Part shown: piece by piece, positions 25,688 through 34,606 of the stretch | Layout of the letters: each line of letters begins with the position of its first letter | Position numbering within the stretch: position 1 is the first letter of the stretch | DNA from: Saprospirales bacterium | Lineage (GTDB): Bacteria > Bacteroidota > Bacteroidia > Chitinophagales > Saprospiraceae | Reading direction: 5' to 3' | DNA length: 64,000 nt | NCBI GenBank assembly: GCA_016711045.1 | Contig: JADJTT010000011.1 | Span: forward strand, 62,001 to 126,000 | Program-made: the position numbers and the translations under genes | Notes under the pieces: generated by a model | Database searches by the model: none | The model's input: the letters and a program-made list of their open reading frames with translations, nothing else | What the model was told of the DNA's origin: nothing

Positions 25688-26514
25688 ATGAAAAACCCCT
25701 CCCTCTCCTGCCTGTTCTCCCTGGGCCTCCTGCTCCCGCTTTCCGCCCAGATCACCATTACCAACTCCGTATTCCCTGCTTTGGGCGACACCCTGCATTT
25801 TGCGGTGGACAACCAGCCCCAGGGAATCGTCATGACCCCACCGGGTGGCGACCAGCAATGGGATTTCAGCAACCTTCAACCTTCGTATATGTTTGAGCAG
25901 GTCTTTCAGGATGTCCAGACCGGCCCGGATTACGGATCATTCCCATCCGCTACTTTGTACTACCAAACCACTACGCCGGATGTGGATGCCTACCTGAATG
26001 TATCCGCTCAGAATGTATCGTTGTTGGGCATTGCCGGCCCGGATCCATCCCTGCTGAGCCTCGACCTCATCGCCCACTACAATCCGCCGATCATTCAGAG
26101 TCGGGCGCCGGTCAGTTTCTTCGACATCAATCAAATAAGTCCGGGGCTTCTCATACCCTTCCTTCCAGGCATCCTGCCGGGGGTGGGTTCTTTGCCCTTT
26201 AATGCGGATTCCATGCGCCTCCGGATCGCCATCAACCGGATCGATGCGGTGGATGGGTTGCCTGCTATTTTTTGAACGACCAGTCCAAGGAGCCGATCGC
26301 CATGTGCACTACAGATGATTCGCAATTGCTAGTGGTCAATGTTCAATACAAAAACCAGGACATTCGACAGGAAGTGTATCGAAAAACATTCCCGGAAAGC
26401 TCCGCCCAACTGGAGCAAGTGCTGGATATCGCCGGCCTGGAAAAAGGAATGTATATATGCAAATTGGGAAATGACAAGGGTCAAGCGGAGCAGGCGGTAT
26501 TTGTAAAACAGTAG
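25688..26514 (+). pseudogene. Decayed T9SS-secreted protein gene
   Basis: ATG 25688 starts a signal peptide (MKNPSLSCLFSLGLLLPLSAQ) and an exported beta-rich domain (GDTLHFAVDNQPQGI, MTPPGGDQQWDFSNL) typical of Bacteroidota T9SS cargo. The frame stops at 26273-26275 right after a run of six T (26267-26272). In the next frame from 26272 the sequence continues with KEPIAMCTTDDSQ and ends in a T9SS-type tail (LDIAGLEKGMYICKLG). One added T would join both parts, but even then the FPNP half of the sorting domain and part of the middle are missing. So there is a frameshift, possibly a sequencing error, and also internal loss. Function is unknown. Confidence 0.6.
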
Positions 26515-26521
26515 GAAAGTC

Positions 26522-27451
26522 CTACCCTTCCTTCCCCGTCTCCAACCTATACCCCACTCCATGCACGGCCACAATGGCTACAGAAGGATCGGCCGCCAGT
26601 TTTTTCCGCAACCTCGAGACGAAGACATCGATGCTGCGCCCCACCAACACCCCTTCATCCTCCCAAACATGGCGGAGAATGTATTCCCGTTCGAGCAGGC
26701 GGTCTGGGCTGTCGGCGAAAAGCCGAAGTAGTTTCGTTTCCCGGAATGTCAGGTTTTGGCGAACGCTGCCGCAAAGAAGCACCTGCCCGGCGACATCGAG
26801 GCGCGAATTGCCAAATTCCAGCCATTCCGTTTCCCCCGCAGCGCCGGGCGCCGCAGCTACGGGTCTTTGACGGCGGTAAAACCAAAGACCAACCAATCCT
26901 GCCAGACTCAGCAGCATCAACCCGGCAGTGGTAGGCCTCAAAAGGCTTTTGCCTCCATTTTTCAAAAAAGTAACCTCAATAAAATGACAGCCGTCGGGCA
27001 TCTCTCGGCCGGCGCAGGGCACATCGTCTTCCTGCAATACGTCCAGCTGATGATAACCCAGATCGATGGTCGCATCGGCACAGCGGCGCACCGCCACTTC
27101 GTATGGATGGTTGATCCCGTACAGGTCGAGCGAAGTCTGGAGCAAAGCCGGAAGCTGTTCGTATTGGAACGGTTGCTCGAGGCGAATGCGCCAGACTCCC
27201 CCGTCAGCCTGCTCAATAGCGGGGATGCGACTCGTACTGTCGCCCGATGCGCGGAGCAGTCCGTCGGCGGTGCGGCGCAGGGCGAGGTTGATCTTTTCGG
27301 GCGAAAGATCATCGGTGTTTTGGGAAGGCGCCACCGCCACCAACAAGACCAAAACGGGAATGGCAAAGATTAACGGCAGCAGCCTGTCGAAAAAACGATT
27401 GGAAATCATCTCTAAAAATAGCGCAATTCCCTGATTTTTTTCAACATCCAT
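26522..27451 (-). CDS. Membrane-anchored winged-helix transcriptional regulator
   Basis: Up to 309 residues. ATG 27451 overlaps the upstream gene by 11 bases; the second Met, at 27409, starts a cleaner signal-like helix (MISNRFFDRLLPLIFAIPVLVLLV) and is an equally good start. After that helix comes a periplasmic region of about 130 residues, a second helix near 180-198 (TAGLMLLSLAGLVGLWFY) and a cytoplasmic OmpR/PhoB-type winged helix (LTFRETKLLRLFADSP, YILRHVWEDEGVLVGRSIDVFVSRLRKKL split by turns, VHGVGYRL). No receiver domain is present. This is a one-component sensor of inverted ToxR layout, with sensing domain first and DNA binding last. It follows and overlaps the BNR-repeat gene, so both are one unit. 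The signal is unknown. Confidence 0.88.
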   Translation of the reverse strand: MDVEKNQGIALFLEMISNRFFDRLLPLIFAIPVLVLLVAVAPSQNTDDLSPEKINLALRRTADGLLRASGDSTSRIPAIEQADGGVWRIRLEQPFQYEQLPALLQTSLDLYGINHPYEVAVRRCADATIDLGYHQLDVLQEDDVPCAGREMPDGCHFIEVTFLKNGGKSLLRPTTAGLMLLSLAGLVGLWFYRRQRPVAAAPGAAGETEWLEFGNSRLDVAGQVLLCGSVRQNLTFRETKLLRLFADSPDRLLEREYILRHVWEDEGVLVGRSIDVFVSRLRKKLAADPSVAIVAVHGVGYRLETGKEG

Positions 27452-28391
27452 CCATCACATCAACCAATACCGCATAAACGCTCTGCCCAAAAACAGCCAG
27501 TTCAAACCGCTTCCCGCCCTTGACCGGACGCACGAGCTCCCAGGTTTTGCCGTGATCGGATGACCTGTAAATACCGGTATCGAGGCTGCAAAACAAATAT
27601 CCGCCCGCTTGTTCGATGTCGTAAATCCTCCGGTTTGATGGGAGGCCCTTATCCATCCGTTCCCAGGTCTTGCCCCTATCCGCGGAAAAAAGAAGGCGGT
27701 TGACTATATCCTGGTCATCCTTTTCACGGCCGAAGGTAATGGCAACGACCCCGTCTTCGATGAGTGCGGTATGGAAGGGCGCCCACTCTCCGATCGCCAC
27801 CTTTTCCCAGTGCGCGCCGTTGTCGGTCGAGCGCAACAGGTTCCGAAACCCGCTGCCGATCAGCACGCCATCGACTTCGACGAGGCTCATGACCCCGTCT
27901 TCCACAAAGACATGTTTCCAGCTTTTCCCGCCGTCGTCCGATCTGAAAATTCCGTTGTCGCAGGCGATGAAAAAACTGCCACCCGGGATTTCCACAACTT
28001 CAAGTACCATTCTCTTTTTAAATTCAGGATACTTTTGAACCCAAATACCCGTACCCGGTAGTTCCTGAAAAAGCCCCTTTTCATAATAGGAAGCGTAGGG
28101 CCCGCCCATGCCGGGAAAAATTTCGGCAACCTCTGTGTTCAGGAGATTCTCTTTTTCCCATGCGGGAATGGTGAAGGGATGTCTACTGTGATACAATCCT
28201 CGGTCAGAAGGCAATAGGAATTCTCCGTGGTTGGAAAAAATACTCCTGACCTTCAAATCATCGGGCAATCCGGCACTGACGTCCTGCCACGTCTGCCCTG
28301 CATCCGCAGATCGAAAGACGATCCCGGTTGTCGGCTGACCGATAAAATAAATTTGAAAAAATAGCAAGCAAACAAAGATTTGGATAGGCAT
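27441..28391 (-). CDS. Exported BNR/sortilin-like repeat protein
   Basis: 316 residues from ATG 28391, which begins a signal peptide (MPIQIFVCLLFFQIYFIGQP); an upstream in-frame Met lacks this. At least four BNR/Asp-box repeats are visible in the form SxDxGxxW (SADAGQTWQDV, SDDGGKSWKHV, STDNGAHWEKV, SADRGKTWERM, SSDHGKTWELV), spaced as in a beta-propeller of sortilin or YCF48 type. The product is likely a periplasmic or surface propeller. Its 3' end overlaps the start of a membrane-anchored regulator, so it may take part in that regulator's signalling; this is inference from gene order. Confidence 0.85.
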   Translation of the reverse strand: MPIQIFVCLLFFQIYFIGQPTTGIVFRSADAGQTWQDVSAGLPDDLKVRSIFSNHGEFLLPSDRGLYHSRHPFTIPAWEKENLLNTEVAEIFPGMGGPYASYYEKGLFQELPGTGIWVQKYPEFKKRMVLEVVEIPGGSFFIACDNGIFRSDDGGKSWKHVFVEDGVMSLVEVDGVLIGSGFRNLLRSTDNGAHWEKVAIGEWAPFHTALIEDGVVAITFGREKDDQDIVNRLLFSADRGKTWERMDKGLPSNRRIYDIEQAGGYLFCSLDTGIYRSSDHGKTWELVRPVKGGKRFELAVFGQSVYAVLVDVMDGC

Positions 28392-28568
28392 GGTATTTTC
28401 TGTTTGGTGACACAATGCGACAAAGATATGGGCAGGCTGGGTTCAGGCCGCATGAGGGGTGTAAAACAATGTAACAGATTTGTAAAAGGGATGAATCCAT
28501 TCTTGCCCCGGTGCTACACCGGGGTTTGTGCGGGGTAAATAGTCCGGGTTTTAGTATTGGTATGCACT

Positions 28569-28679
28569 TGTCCCCCGCTGGCGGGGGTAGGGGGTGGAAA
28601 AAACTGTCATTAGCCCCTAAAGGTAAGGAGATCAATGCACTGGAGCATGTCCACCCCCAACCCCCGCCAGCGGGGGACA
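28569..28679. repeat. Dispersed palindromic repeat (family A), paired copies
   Basis: Second paired copy: arms 28569-28597 and 28651-28679, the same CCCCCGCTGGCGGGGG palindrome with GGGGGTGG shoulders, and the same centre start (AAAAAACTGTCATTAGCCCC) as at 18231-18310, here followed by a further 30 bases. It occupies much of the 326-base gap between two minus-strand genes. Confidence 0.85.
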
Positions 28680-28717
28680 TGCGCGTGCAAAAGCCCCAAA
28701 ACGTGGATAATTCGTAT

Positions 28718-31700
28718 CTACCCCCGCACAAACGACCAAACTCCCTCCAACCGATGCGGAGTAGATGCCGTCTGCCAAACCCGGAGAAAATAAACGCCTT
28801 CGGGTAAGCCGGAAACTTCAATCACCCCATCCGTCTCTTCCTCCCGGATCCGCATCGCGCCCGTGATATCGTAGATCTCGACGGTCGTGCCGGGGGGTAA
28901 TCCCTGGATAAATAACAGGTCCTCCACGGGGTTGGGGAATAGGCGATAACTCATATTTTCTTCAAAAACACTGGAAGGCGGATTGCATATACTGTCGCTC
29001 TGCACCACCAGCGAATAAGAGGCAGTGTCTGTGCATTCGCCGGTCGAGGCCACCAGGCTGATGAGATAGGTCGCCGGGTCCTGGAAGGTATATTCGAATT
29101 CCGGCTCCTGACTCTCCAGTGCTCCGTCAATAAACCAGAAATATTCAGTGGCATCGATGGATCCGTTCATAAAAATATAGGGCTCCTTCACACAGGCCGA
29201 ATCGGTATTGAGAATGACCGCCTGAGGATCCGCTCCCGGCAACACTACCGCGCTGTCGGCGTACGGGCAGGCCCCGTCGGTCAAAAACAGAATATAGGCG
29301 CCGGGCGACAGGCCGGACAGGACCGGCTGATCCACGGTGCTGTTTCCCCAGGCGTAACTAAAATCGCCCTGTCCGCCGGTGACGATCGCCGTGATCATCC
29401 CGGAGGAGTCGCCCAGACAGGCTTCGTGAGCGATCTCAAATTCTATTTCCGGAACGGGATGGAACGCTACCTCCACCGTGTCCTGGTCCGAACATCCCAG
29501 CGAATTGGTCGCCTTCAGCGTGTAAAAGCCCGCCTGGCTGACCAGGATGGATGCAGTGGTGTCGCCGGTGCTCCAAAGGAAGGTGGCGTTGTCTGCGTTG
29601 GCCTCGAGGAGGACGCTGTCGCCGGTGCAGATAGTCACATCCTCCAACTGCAGGATCGGGGCCGGGATCAGGGTAATATACACCGTGTCGGAAGCAATGC
29701 CCAACGGGGTGCTGACTTGCACCCAGTATTGGCCGCTTTCCGCAACAAGAAGCGTTTGCCCTGTCGATCCATCACTCCAAAGATAGCTGGCCCCGGGGTT
29801 CAGGGCATCCAGTACGAGGCCTTCGCACAGCTCGCGGTCGGGCCCGAGGTCTACGGCGGGAACCAATGAAAGTTCAAGCGCCCCCATCTCCGGGAAATTG
29901 GGATCGCGTGGATGGTGGAACAGATCGTCGGTCACCCCCATCGGGAATGCCAGGTTGCTCATCAGACCATTGGTGGGGTAATACAAACTATCGGGATGGG
30001 TGGAAAATTTTGGGTCGATAAAATAAGAGTTCAGGTCCTGGCCAAAAGTGGTCTGACGCTGGGTCAATACATAGACAGAGGAGTCATTCCGGAAAAAGAG
30101 GTTGTGATCGGATATTAACGAGCCGGAGGTGTTTTGGGAAACGACATTATTGCTGTTGAAGGCGCCCTGGTGAAAAATGTTGTTGTACGCCCGGATATCG
30201 CTGCTGAAGTTCACGCCGAGTGCGCCCGCGTTGAACGCCCCTTTGAGGGTGTTATGAATGACGTCCACATTGCCCGTATAGAGGATATACAAGGCCCAGT
30301 CCCACGAAACGCTGGCGCCGCTGGGTTCGTAGTGGTAGGCCGCGTTGTTCTGGAACAGGGAGGCCGAATCGCCCGTGCTCGAGTACAGGGCAAACCCGCC
30401 GCTAAATTGATTGTGGGTGATCTCGAACCCGCCGCAGTCCTCGATCCTGCTGAACGTGCCGTGGAAGATGTTGTCCCGGATAAGCGGGCGCGCCGTATTG
30501 AGCCAGAGCACGCTTCCGTAAACTAAGTTTTGTTCCACTAAAAAATTGACCGAAACCTCCCGGCCGTTGACGAGATTGCCTGAAAGCGTAAACCCACCAC
30601 CGTTCAACTGGATGAGGTTTTGCCGGATCGTGAGGTTGGAATCGACCGCCACGGCATAAATGCCCTTACCGGTATTCTGCGCACAGTTGCAGTAATAGCC
30701 GAGCAGCCAGCAATTGGTCACCGCCAGGTCATGTCCCCTCCGGAAACGGATCAGGTCATCGAGCCCGGCCCCATCGTCGTCGAAGGTCAGGTGGCTGAGG
30801 GTGACGTAGCTCACCTCGTCCAGAAAGACGAGTTGCTTGTACGGGGAGGGATAATCATCCGTGATGACCACCTTGGAGCTGTCCTGCGAAGCAGAAGTGA
30901 TCCACAGCGTATTGACCGCAGATGAACCCGGCAGGGTATCGACGATAATATTGTCGTCGTAGGTGCCATCGGCGATCAGGATGGTGGTGGGGCCGCACAG
31001 GCCGGCGTTGATCAGGTTGGCATTCATTTCGCTGAGCGTGGCGAAATCGGCGCCAGGTCCGCCCAGGGAATAATCGCCGGACAGCGGCATGTGGAAGTTG
31101 AGAAAACGGGCTGTGTCGTTTTTGATAAATTCATCCGCAAGGCCGTTGGGCGAGCTGGTAAAGGCTTGCAGGTCGTAGCGGGTAGCGTCGACAAAGGGGA
31201 ATGATCCAAGAACCACTTCTTCTTCCCCCAAATACGGCAAGGCGCCCGTCCAATTCACTATAACATGCGGGAGGTCGTTTACCGTCAACACGATATCAAC
31301 CGCATTCAGGGTGTCCAGCCCATAATTTTTCAAGATAACCACCATATCCGGCAATGTATCGCAGTAGGGCACAAACCGAACAGGGGAATCAAATTGAAGA
31401 ATGCCCACATCGAGATCTTCGGGCAGGAACTCATCCGCGCCGATGTCTGGATGGAGGGGATCCCGCGCGTCGCCGTCGAAATCTGTGCTGATGCCGGCCA
31501 GGGGCGTACCTGCGTCTGCCAGGTCGGACGTAGCTATATGCAGGTCGGTCGAGGAAAGGAAATTGGGATCTACGGAATGCCTATTGGGGCCTGCATCCAG
31601 GGTGTTCAGCCAGTTCACGCCCGGCTCGGTGTAGAAGTTGTTGTAATCGCCGGCATCCGTGCTTGTGGTAAAATAGGCTACCGTCGGGCTTCCTTCGCAC

Positions 31701-32731
31701 ACAAAATTGTTGTTCAGGAGGCTGGTCTGCTCCGAATTCGCAATAGAAATGGCGTAGCATTCCCACCCCGGGTTCTTTCGGGTCCGGACCGTGTTGTAAT
31801 ATACATCAACCCCGGTCGATAATTGCACGAGAATCCCATTCGATGCCCCATCTCCTCCGAAGACCCCGATCATATTGTTGGCGATCAGGGTATGAGCCGC
31901 TGAGGCCGATTTATTGCTGATCTCGATGCCCGTATTGCCGCTGAGGATGGTATTGTCAAACAGGATATAATTACCCGTAATGGTGCTTGCATTATCTGTG
32001 GCTCCGAGCTGGATAGCCGTGCAACCGTTTTTATTTACGGAGGAAAAGGTATTGTTGATGACATCCACATGGTCGAGGTAAATGCCATAAACCCCGGCAT
32101 CCCGTTGATTTTCGAATAGATTTCCCTCGAAAAAAGCGTAGTCGGTGAAGGGCCCGAGGTAATTGCCGGCGGAGGTCACCGCCGTATAGCCGTTGACGAA
32201 GCGGTTGTTCACAAAATAAAGGCTACTGCAATATCCTGCTTCGATCAGGTCTTCCTGGAAGTTATTAGCCTCGCCCGAGCCGCTGATGACACAGTTCTCA
32301 AAATGGATATTGCCGGAGCTGGAGAGATAGGCCACGGTTCGTCCTGCGTTGCCCGTCGCCGGCCTTTTCAGGGTGAGTTTCTTAAAATGTACATTTGTCA
32401 GGTTTTGGGCAAAAAAAACATAATTCGCGCCCAGGATTTCCGCTGCCCCACTCCCATACCACGGCGCTGCTATCCCCGATTCGCTCTGAAAGGTCACCGT
32501 ATTGGCGGTGGAGGAGCCGGGGATGGCGTTCATCGTCGCCTGCTCCACATAAGATCCGTCCCGGATATTGAAGACTACGGGGCCGTTCACCCCCGATTGG
32601 TTGAGCGCCGATACAGCGGCTGCAATGGTGGCATAATCGGGGTTGGCGCCGCCGATGGTGTAGGTGCCGTTAAGTTGGGCTTGGGTGAAAAGGGGGAAAA
32701 CAGAAAGAAGGAAGAAGAGTAGACGCTTCAT
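28718..32731 (-). CDS. Large parallel beta-helix protein with T9SS type A sorting domain
   Basis: 1337 residues from ATG 32731, which opens a signal peptide (MKRLLFFLLSVFPLFTQAQ); the frame is open further upstream without coding features. Two blocks of right-handed beta-helix repeats are seen (about 20-420 and 600-990), each opened by a YxxGGxxxDYATI-like strand (GTYTIGGANPDYATI; GDYSLGGPGADFATL) and rich in Asn/Gly turns such as IxNNxF. They are separated by a CARDB-like beta domain (about 440-590). Ig-like and PKD-like domains follow (about 1000-1240). The end is a T9SS type A domain (YRLFPNPVEDLLFIQG, VEIYDITG). It is a predicted surface or secreted carbohydrate-binding or polysaccharide-cleaving protein; no catalytic residues can be named. 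Confidence 0.88.
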   Translation of the reverse strand: MKRLLFFLLSVFPLFTQAQLNGTYTIGGANPDYATIAAAVSALNQSGVNGPVVFNIRDGSYVEQATMNAIPGSSTANTVTFQSESGIAAPWYGSGAAEILGANYVFFAQNLTNVHFKKLTLKRPATGNAGRTVAYLSSSGNIHFENCVISGSGEANNFQEDLIEAGYCSSLYFVNNRFVNGYTAVTSAGNYLGPFTDYAFFEGNLFENQRDAGVYGIYLDHVDVINNTFSSVNKNGCTAIQLGATDNASTITGNYILFDNTILSGNTGIEISNKSASAAHTLIANNMIGVFGGDGASNGILVQLSTGVDVYYNTVRTRKNPGWECYAISIANSEQTSLLNNNFVCEGSPTVAYFTTSTDAGDYNNFYTEPGVNWLNTLDAGPNRHSVDPNFLSSTDLHIATSDLADAGTPLAGISTDFDGDARDPLHPDIGADEFLPEDLDVGILQFDSPVRFVPYCDTLPDMVVILKNYGLDTLNAVDIVLTVNDLPHVIVNWTGALPYLGEEEVVLGSFPFVDATRYDLQAFTSSPNGLADEFIKNDTARFLNFHMPLSGDYSLGGPGADFATLSEMNANLINAGLCGPTTILIADGTYDDNIIVDTLPGSSAVNTLWITSASQDSSKVVITDDYPSPYKQLVFLDEVSYVTLSHLTFDDDGAGLDDLIRFRRGHDLAVTNCWLLGYYCNCAQNTGKGIYAVAVDSNLTIRQNLIQLNGGGFTLSGNLVNGREVSVNFLVEQNLVYGSVLWLNTARPLIRDNIFHGTFSRIEDCGGFEITHNQFSGGFALYSSTGDSASLFQNNAAYHYEPSGASVSWDWALYILYTGNVDVIHNTLKGAFNAGALGVNFSSDIRAYNNIFHQGAFNSNNVVSQNTSGSLISDHNLFFRNDSSVYVLTQRQTTFGQDLNSYFIDPKFSTHPDSLYYPTNGLMSNLAFPMGVTDDLFHHPRDPNFPEMGALELSLVPAVDLGPDRELCEGLVLDALNPGASYLWSDGSTGQTLLVAESGQYWVQVSTPLGIASDTVYITLIPAPILQLEDVTICTGDSVLLEANADNATFLWSTGDTTASILVSQAGFYTLKATNSLGCSDQDTVEVAFHPVPEIEFEIAHEACLGDSSGMITAIVTGGQGDFSYAWGNSTVDQPVLSGLSPGAYILFLTDGACPYADSAVVLPGADPQAVILNTDSACVKEPYIFMNGSIDATEYFWFIDGALESQEPEFEYTFQDPATYLISLVASTGECTDTASYSLVVQSDSICNPPSSVFEENMSYRLFPNPVEDLLFIQGLPPGTTVEIYDITGAMRIREEETDGVIEVSGLPEGVYFLRVWQTASTPHRLEGVWSFVRG

Positions 32732-32861
32732 CGTAGTTGGATTTGGAGGTGTAAGGTAGGGAGATTTGGGGGATTGGGAGTATGGGGTAGCAGCGGGCTT
32801 ATGCCCAAAGGATTGTTCCGGAAAGGAGTTCCTCATTTGGAGCTGACCTGCCGACCCAGTT

Positions 32862-32887
32862 GTAGTGTCGAAGTCCTCTTCGACACA
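32862..32887. repeat. Single copy of dispersed 26-base repeat (family B)
   Basis: 26 bases containing TGTCGAAGTCCTCTTCGACA, itself a perfect 8-base palindrome around TCCT. It is identical to the left arm at 38299-38324 and nearly so to the inverted arm at 38383-38408. It lies just upstream of the toxin remnant, whose 5' part is missing. Confidence 0.75.
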
Positions 32888-33010
32888 GGCCTTGTGCTGA
32901 GGCACCATGCCATGCTTAACCGGATTATGTATTTTTTCCTTGTTGAAAAAGTACCAAAAAAACAAGGCTTTCTGGCATTAGCTGGGATCTTGTATTCCTG
33001 GGAAAAAAGA

Positions 33011-33160
33011 TTTAAGGTAATCGTTACTGTTGTATACACAATAAGGAATTTTGCCTTCAGATTGATTTCAGCCAGGTCAGCAAGAAAAGATGAGCGAGAA
33101 CGTTATATTGCAAATAGTTTGATTAAACAAGATAAGGAATATGACAATCCAAAAGATTAG
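33011..33160 (+). pseudogene. BrnT-like toxin, C-terminal fragment
   Basis: The frame reads FKVIVTVVYTIRN, then FRLISARSARKDERERY, which is the end of BrnT-type ribonuclease toxins (typical VVYTxRGDxIRIISARxAxxxERxxYE). The first two thirds of BrnT, with its catalytic residues, cannot be found upstream: the frame stays open but carries unrelated sequence and the family B repeat. The stop overlaps the start of a possible antitoxin gene at 33141, the usual BrnT-BrnA order. I read it as a truncated toxin-antitoxin module. The family call rests on about 40 residues. Confidence 0.5.
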
Positions 33161-33515
33161 CCTCGGCGAGGCCCCAAGGGGGGGGTGGAAAAAAAAATAA
33201 AAAACACCCACCCCTTGGTTTTTTAAAGCCACACCGGGGGGGGGGGGCCCCCCGCCCCCCACCCCCCGGGGGGGGGGGGGCGGGCGGGAGAAAAAAAAAA
33301 AAAAAAAAAAAAAAAACCGCCGGGGGGCCCCGCGCCGGGGGGGGGGGGGGGGGGGGGGGACCCCCAGGGGGGGCTACAAAAGCCGCCTCACCATCCAACT
33401 GAAAGTTGACAAGGAAATAGAAAATTGGCTTTCATCAACTGACATCGACTTAGACTCACTCGTAAGCGAGTTGTTAACAGGTTTTTACCGCTCTTCGAAA
33501 TTAGCAAATAAGTAA
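33141..33515 (+). pseudogene. Antitoxin-like gene interrupted by low-complexity sequence
   Basis: ATG 33141 overlaps the toxin fragment and starts MTIQKISL. The frame then enters the homopolymer block at 33176-33373 and stops. After that block an in-frame stretch reads KSRLTIQLKVDKEIENWL, then SLVSELLTGFYRSS, ending at the stop codon 33513-33515. This looks like the end of a small antitoxin with a ribbon-helix-helix-type beta strand. ATG and final stop are in the same frame and 125 codons apart. If the low-complexity block is an assembly artefact, the antitoxin may be intact in the cell. Confidence 0.4.
33176..33373. other. Extreme G/C and A homopolymer block, probable assembly artefact
   Basis: Nearly 200 bases consisting of long G, C and A runs, among them 26 consecutive A and 23 consecutive G. 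Nothing else in the window resembles it. It breaks an otherwise continuous small reading frame. The left edge contains a pairable CCAAGGGG/CCCCTTGG motif, so a real GC-rich hairpin may have caused the sequencing to fail here. Confidence 0.8.
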
Positions 33516-33649
33516 AAAGGACGCGGCGTACAATGTGCTATTTTGAAGTATTGGGATTAACGGCAAGTGACTTAAATAAGATATGACAGCTATCTTTAAA
33601 AATAAGGGAATCGCAGCGGTTTTGCGAGTCTTTTTCCCTTAATTGAGCA

Positions 33650-34236
33650 TTACAGCCCCCCAAACTCCACCAAATCATACTCCGCCGAGCTCTCAATCAG
33701 CCATTTCAACACCCCCACGTGTCCCGTACCGAACAACACCAGGATCCGGTCGTCGCCGTCGTGGCCGATCTGCTGGATGTTGCGGAAGATGAGCAGGTTG
33801 CGGTTGAACCAGAACATCGACAGCGCGTCGGCGCCCATGAAGCCCTCGGAGTCGAACTGCCCGCCCTCGATATATGCCCCCCAAGACGGTCCAGCACTTT
33901 TTCGGAATTGAGGTAGTGAAAACTCTCCAACAGCGTGTGCCGGAACTGGAAGGCGCTGAGATGGTCGTAAAACTGCGTATAGCGCCGGGAAACCTCGTCG
34001 TCGCCCCCGAAGTAATGCCGCATGAGGATGCTGTCGAGGTAGCCGATCTTCGACAGGCTCTCGTCGTAGTGCAATTCCAGCAGCAAGGGGACGGCATCCA
34101 CGCCGTAAACGGTGTCCAAACCGAAGCGGTCGGCCAGGCGCATGCCGATCTGGCTGGTTTCACTGGCGTAAAGGGACTCGGTCCCCTCCTTCCAGCGCTT
34201 GAGATTGTTGATCAGGTAGCCGGTGTTGCGCCCGGC
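33650..34236 (-). pseudogene. DUF5694-like gene, 5'-truncated and frameshifted
   Basis: Reading backwards from 34236: GRNTGYLINNLKRWKEG, SQIGMRLADRFGLDTVYGVDA, then RYTQFYDHLSAF and DRLGG. At a run of six C (33877-33882) the frame changes and continues GGQFDSEGFMGADALSMFWFNRNLL, RILVLFGTGHVGVLKWLIE, SAEYDLVEFGGL to a stop at 33650. The end matches DUF5694/TraB-like proteins (typical RILVIYGAGHxxxLxxLL, then YxLVxxxxYL). One more C would restore the frame. The N-terminal part is lost at about 34236, where the sequence passes directly into a LytTR gene fragment on the other strand. Confidence 0.65.
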
Positions 34237-34554
34237 TTCGACCTCAACGCGAGCGACTACCTGCTCAAACCCATTTCCTTCGAGCGTTTTTGCCAGTCAA
34301 TCAACAAGTTACAATTGCAGCCCTCCCCTGCCCCTGCCACCGAGCATTTGTTCGTCAAAACCGACGGCAAGAACAAATACGTCAAGGTGCTGGTGAGCGA
34401 CATTCAATACATCGAAGGACTGAGCAATTACGTGATCCTTCATTGCACACAACAAAAAGTCACCACCTACAGCACCCTCAAAAATCTGGAGGAGTCCCTC
34501 CCCTCCGGCCATTTCATCCGGGTGCACAAGGCGATTGAGGGGAGAGGGATATGA
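34234..34554 (+). pseudogene. LytTR response regulator, internal fragment
   Basis: The frame opens inside a receiver domain (FDLNASDYLLKPISFERF, the usual end of a LytR/AlgR-type receiver) and continues with the LytTR DNA-binding domain (FVKTDGKNKYVKVLVSDIQYIE, then LSNYVILHC, TYSTLKNLEESLP, FIRVHKA). It stops after FIRVHKA with unrelated residues instead of the conserved SYIVxLxxI. So both ends are missing: the 5' end at a junction with the DUF5694 fragment and the 3' end at about 34535. No start codon or promoter is left. It is a rearrangement scar. Confidence 0.7.
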
Positions 34555-34606
34555 GTACGGCCTCCCGCACATAAATCTCCCCGGCCTTAGCCGGTTTGCC
34601 ATCAAG

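Noticed and set aside
33176..33373. Coding frames through the G/A/C runs (Pro/Phe/Gly-rich proteins)
   Set aside because: Homopolymer translation only; the block is likely not genuine sequence.
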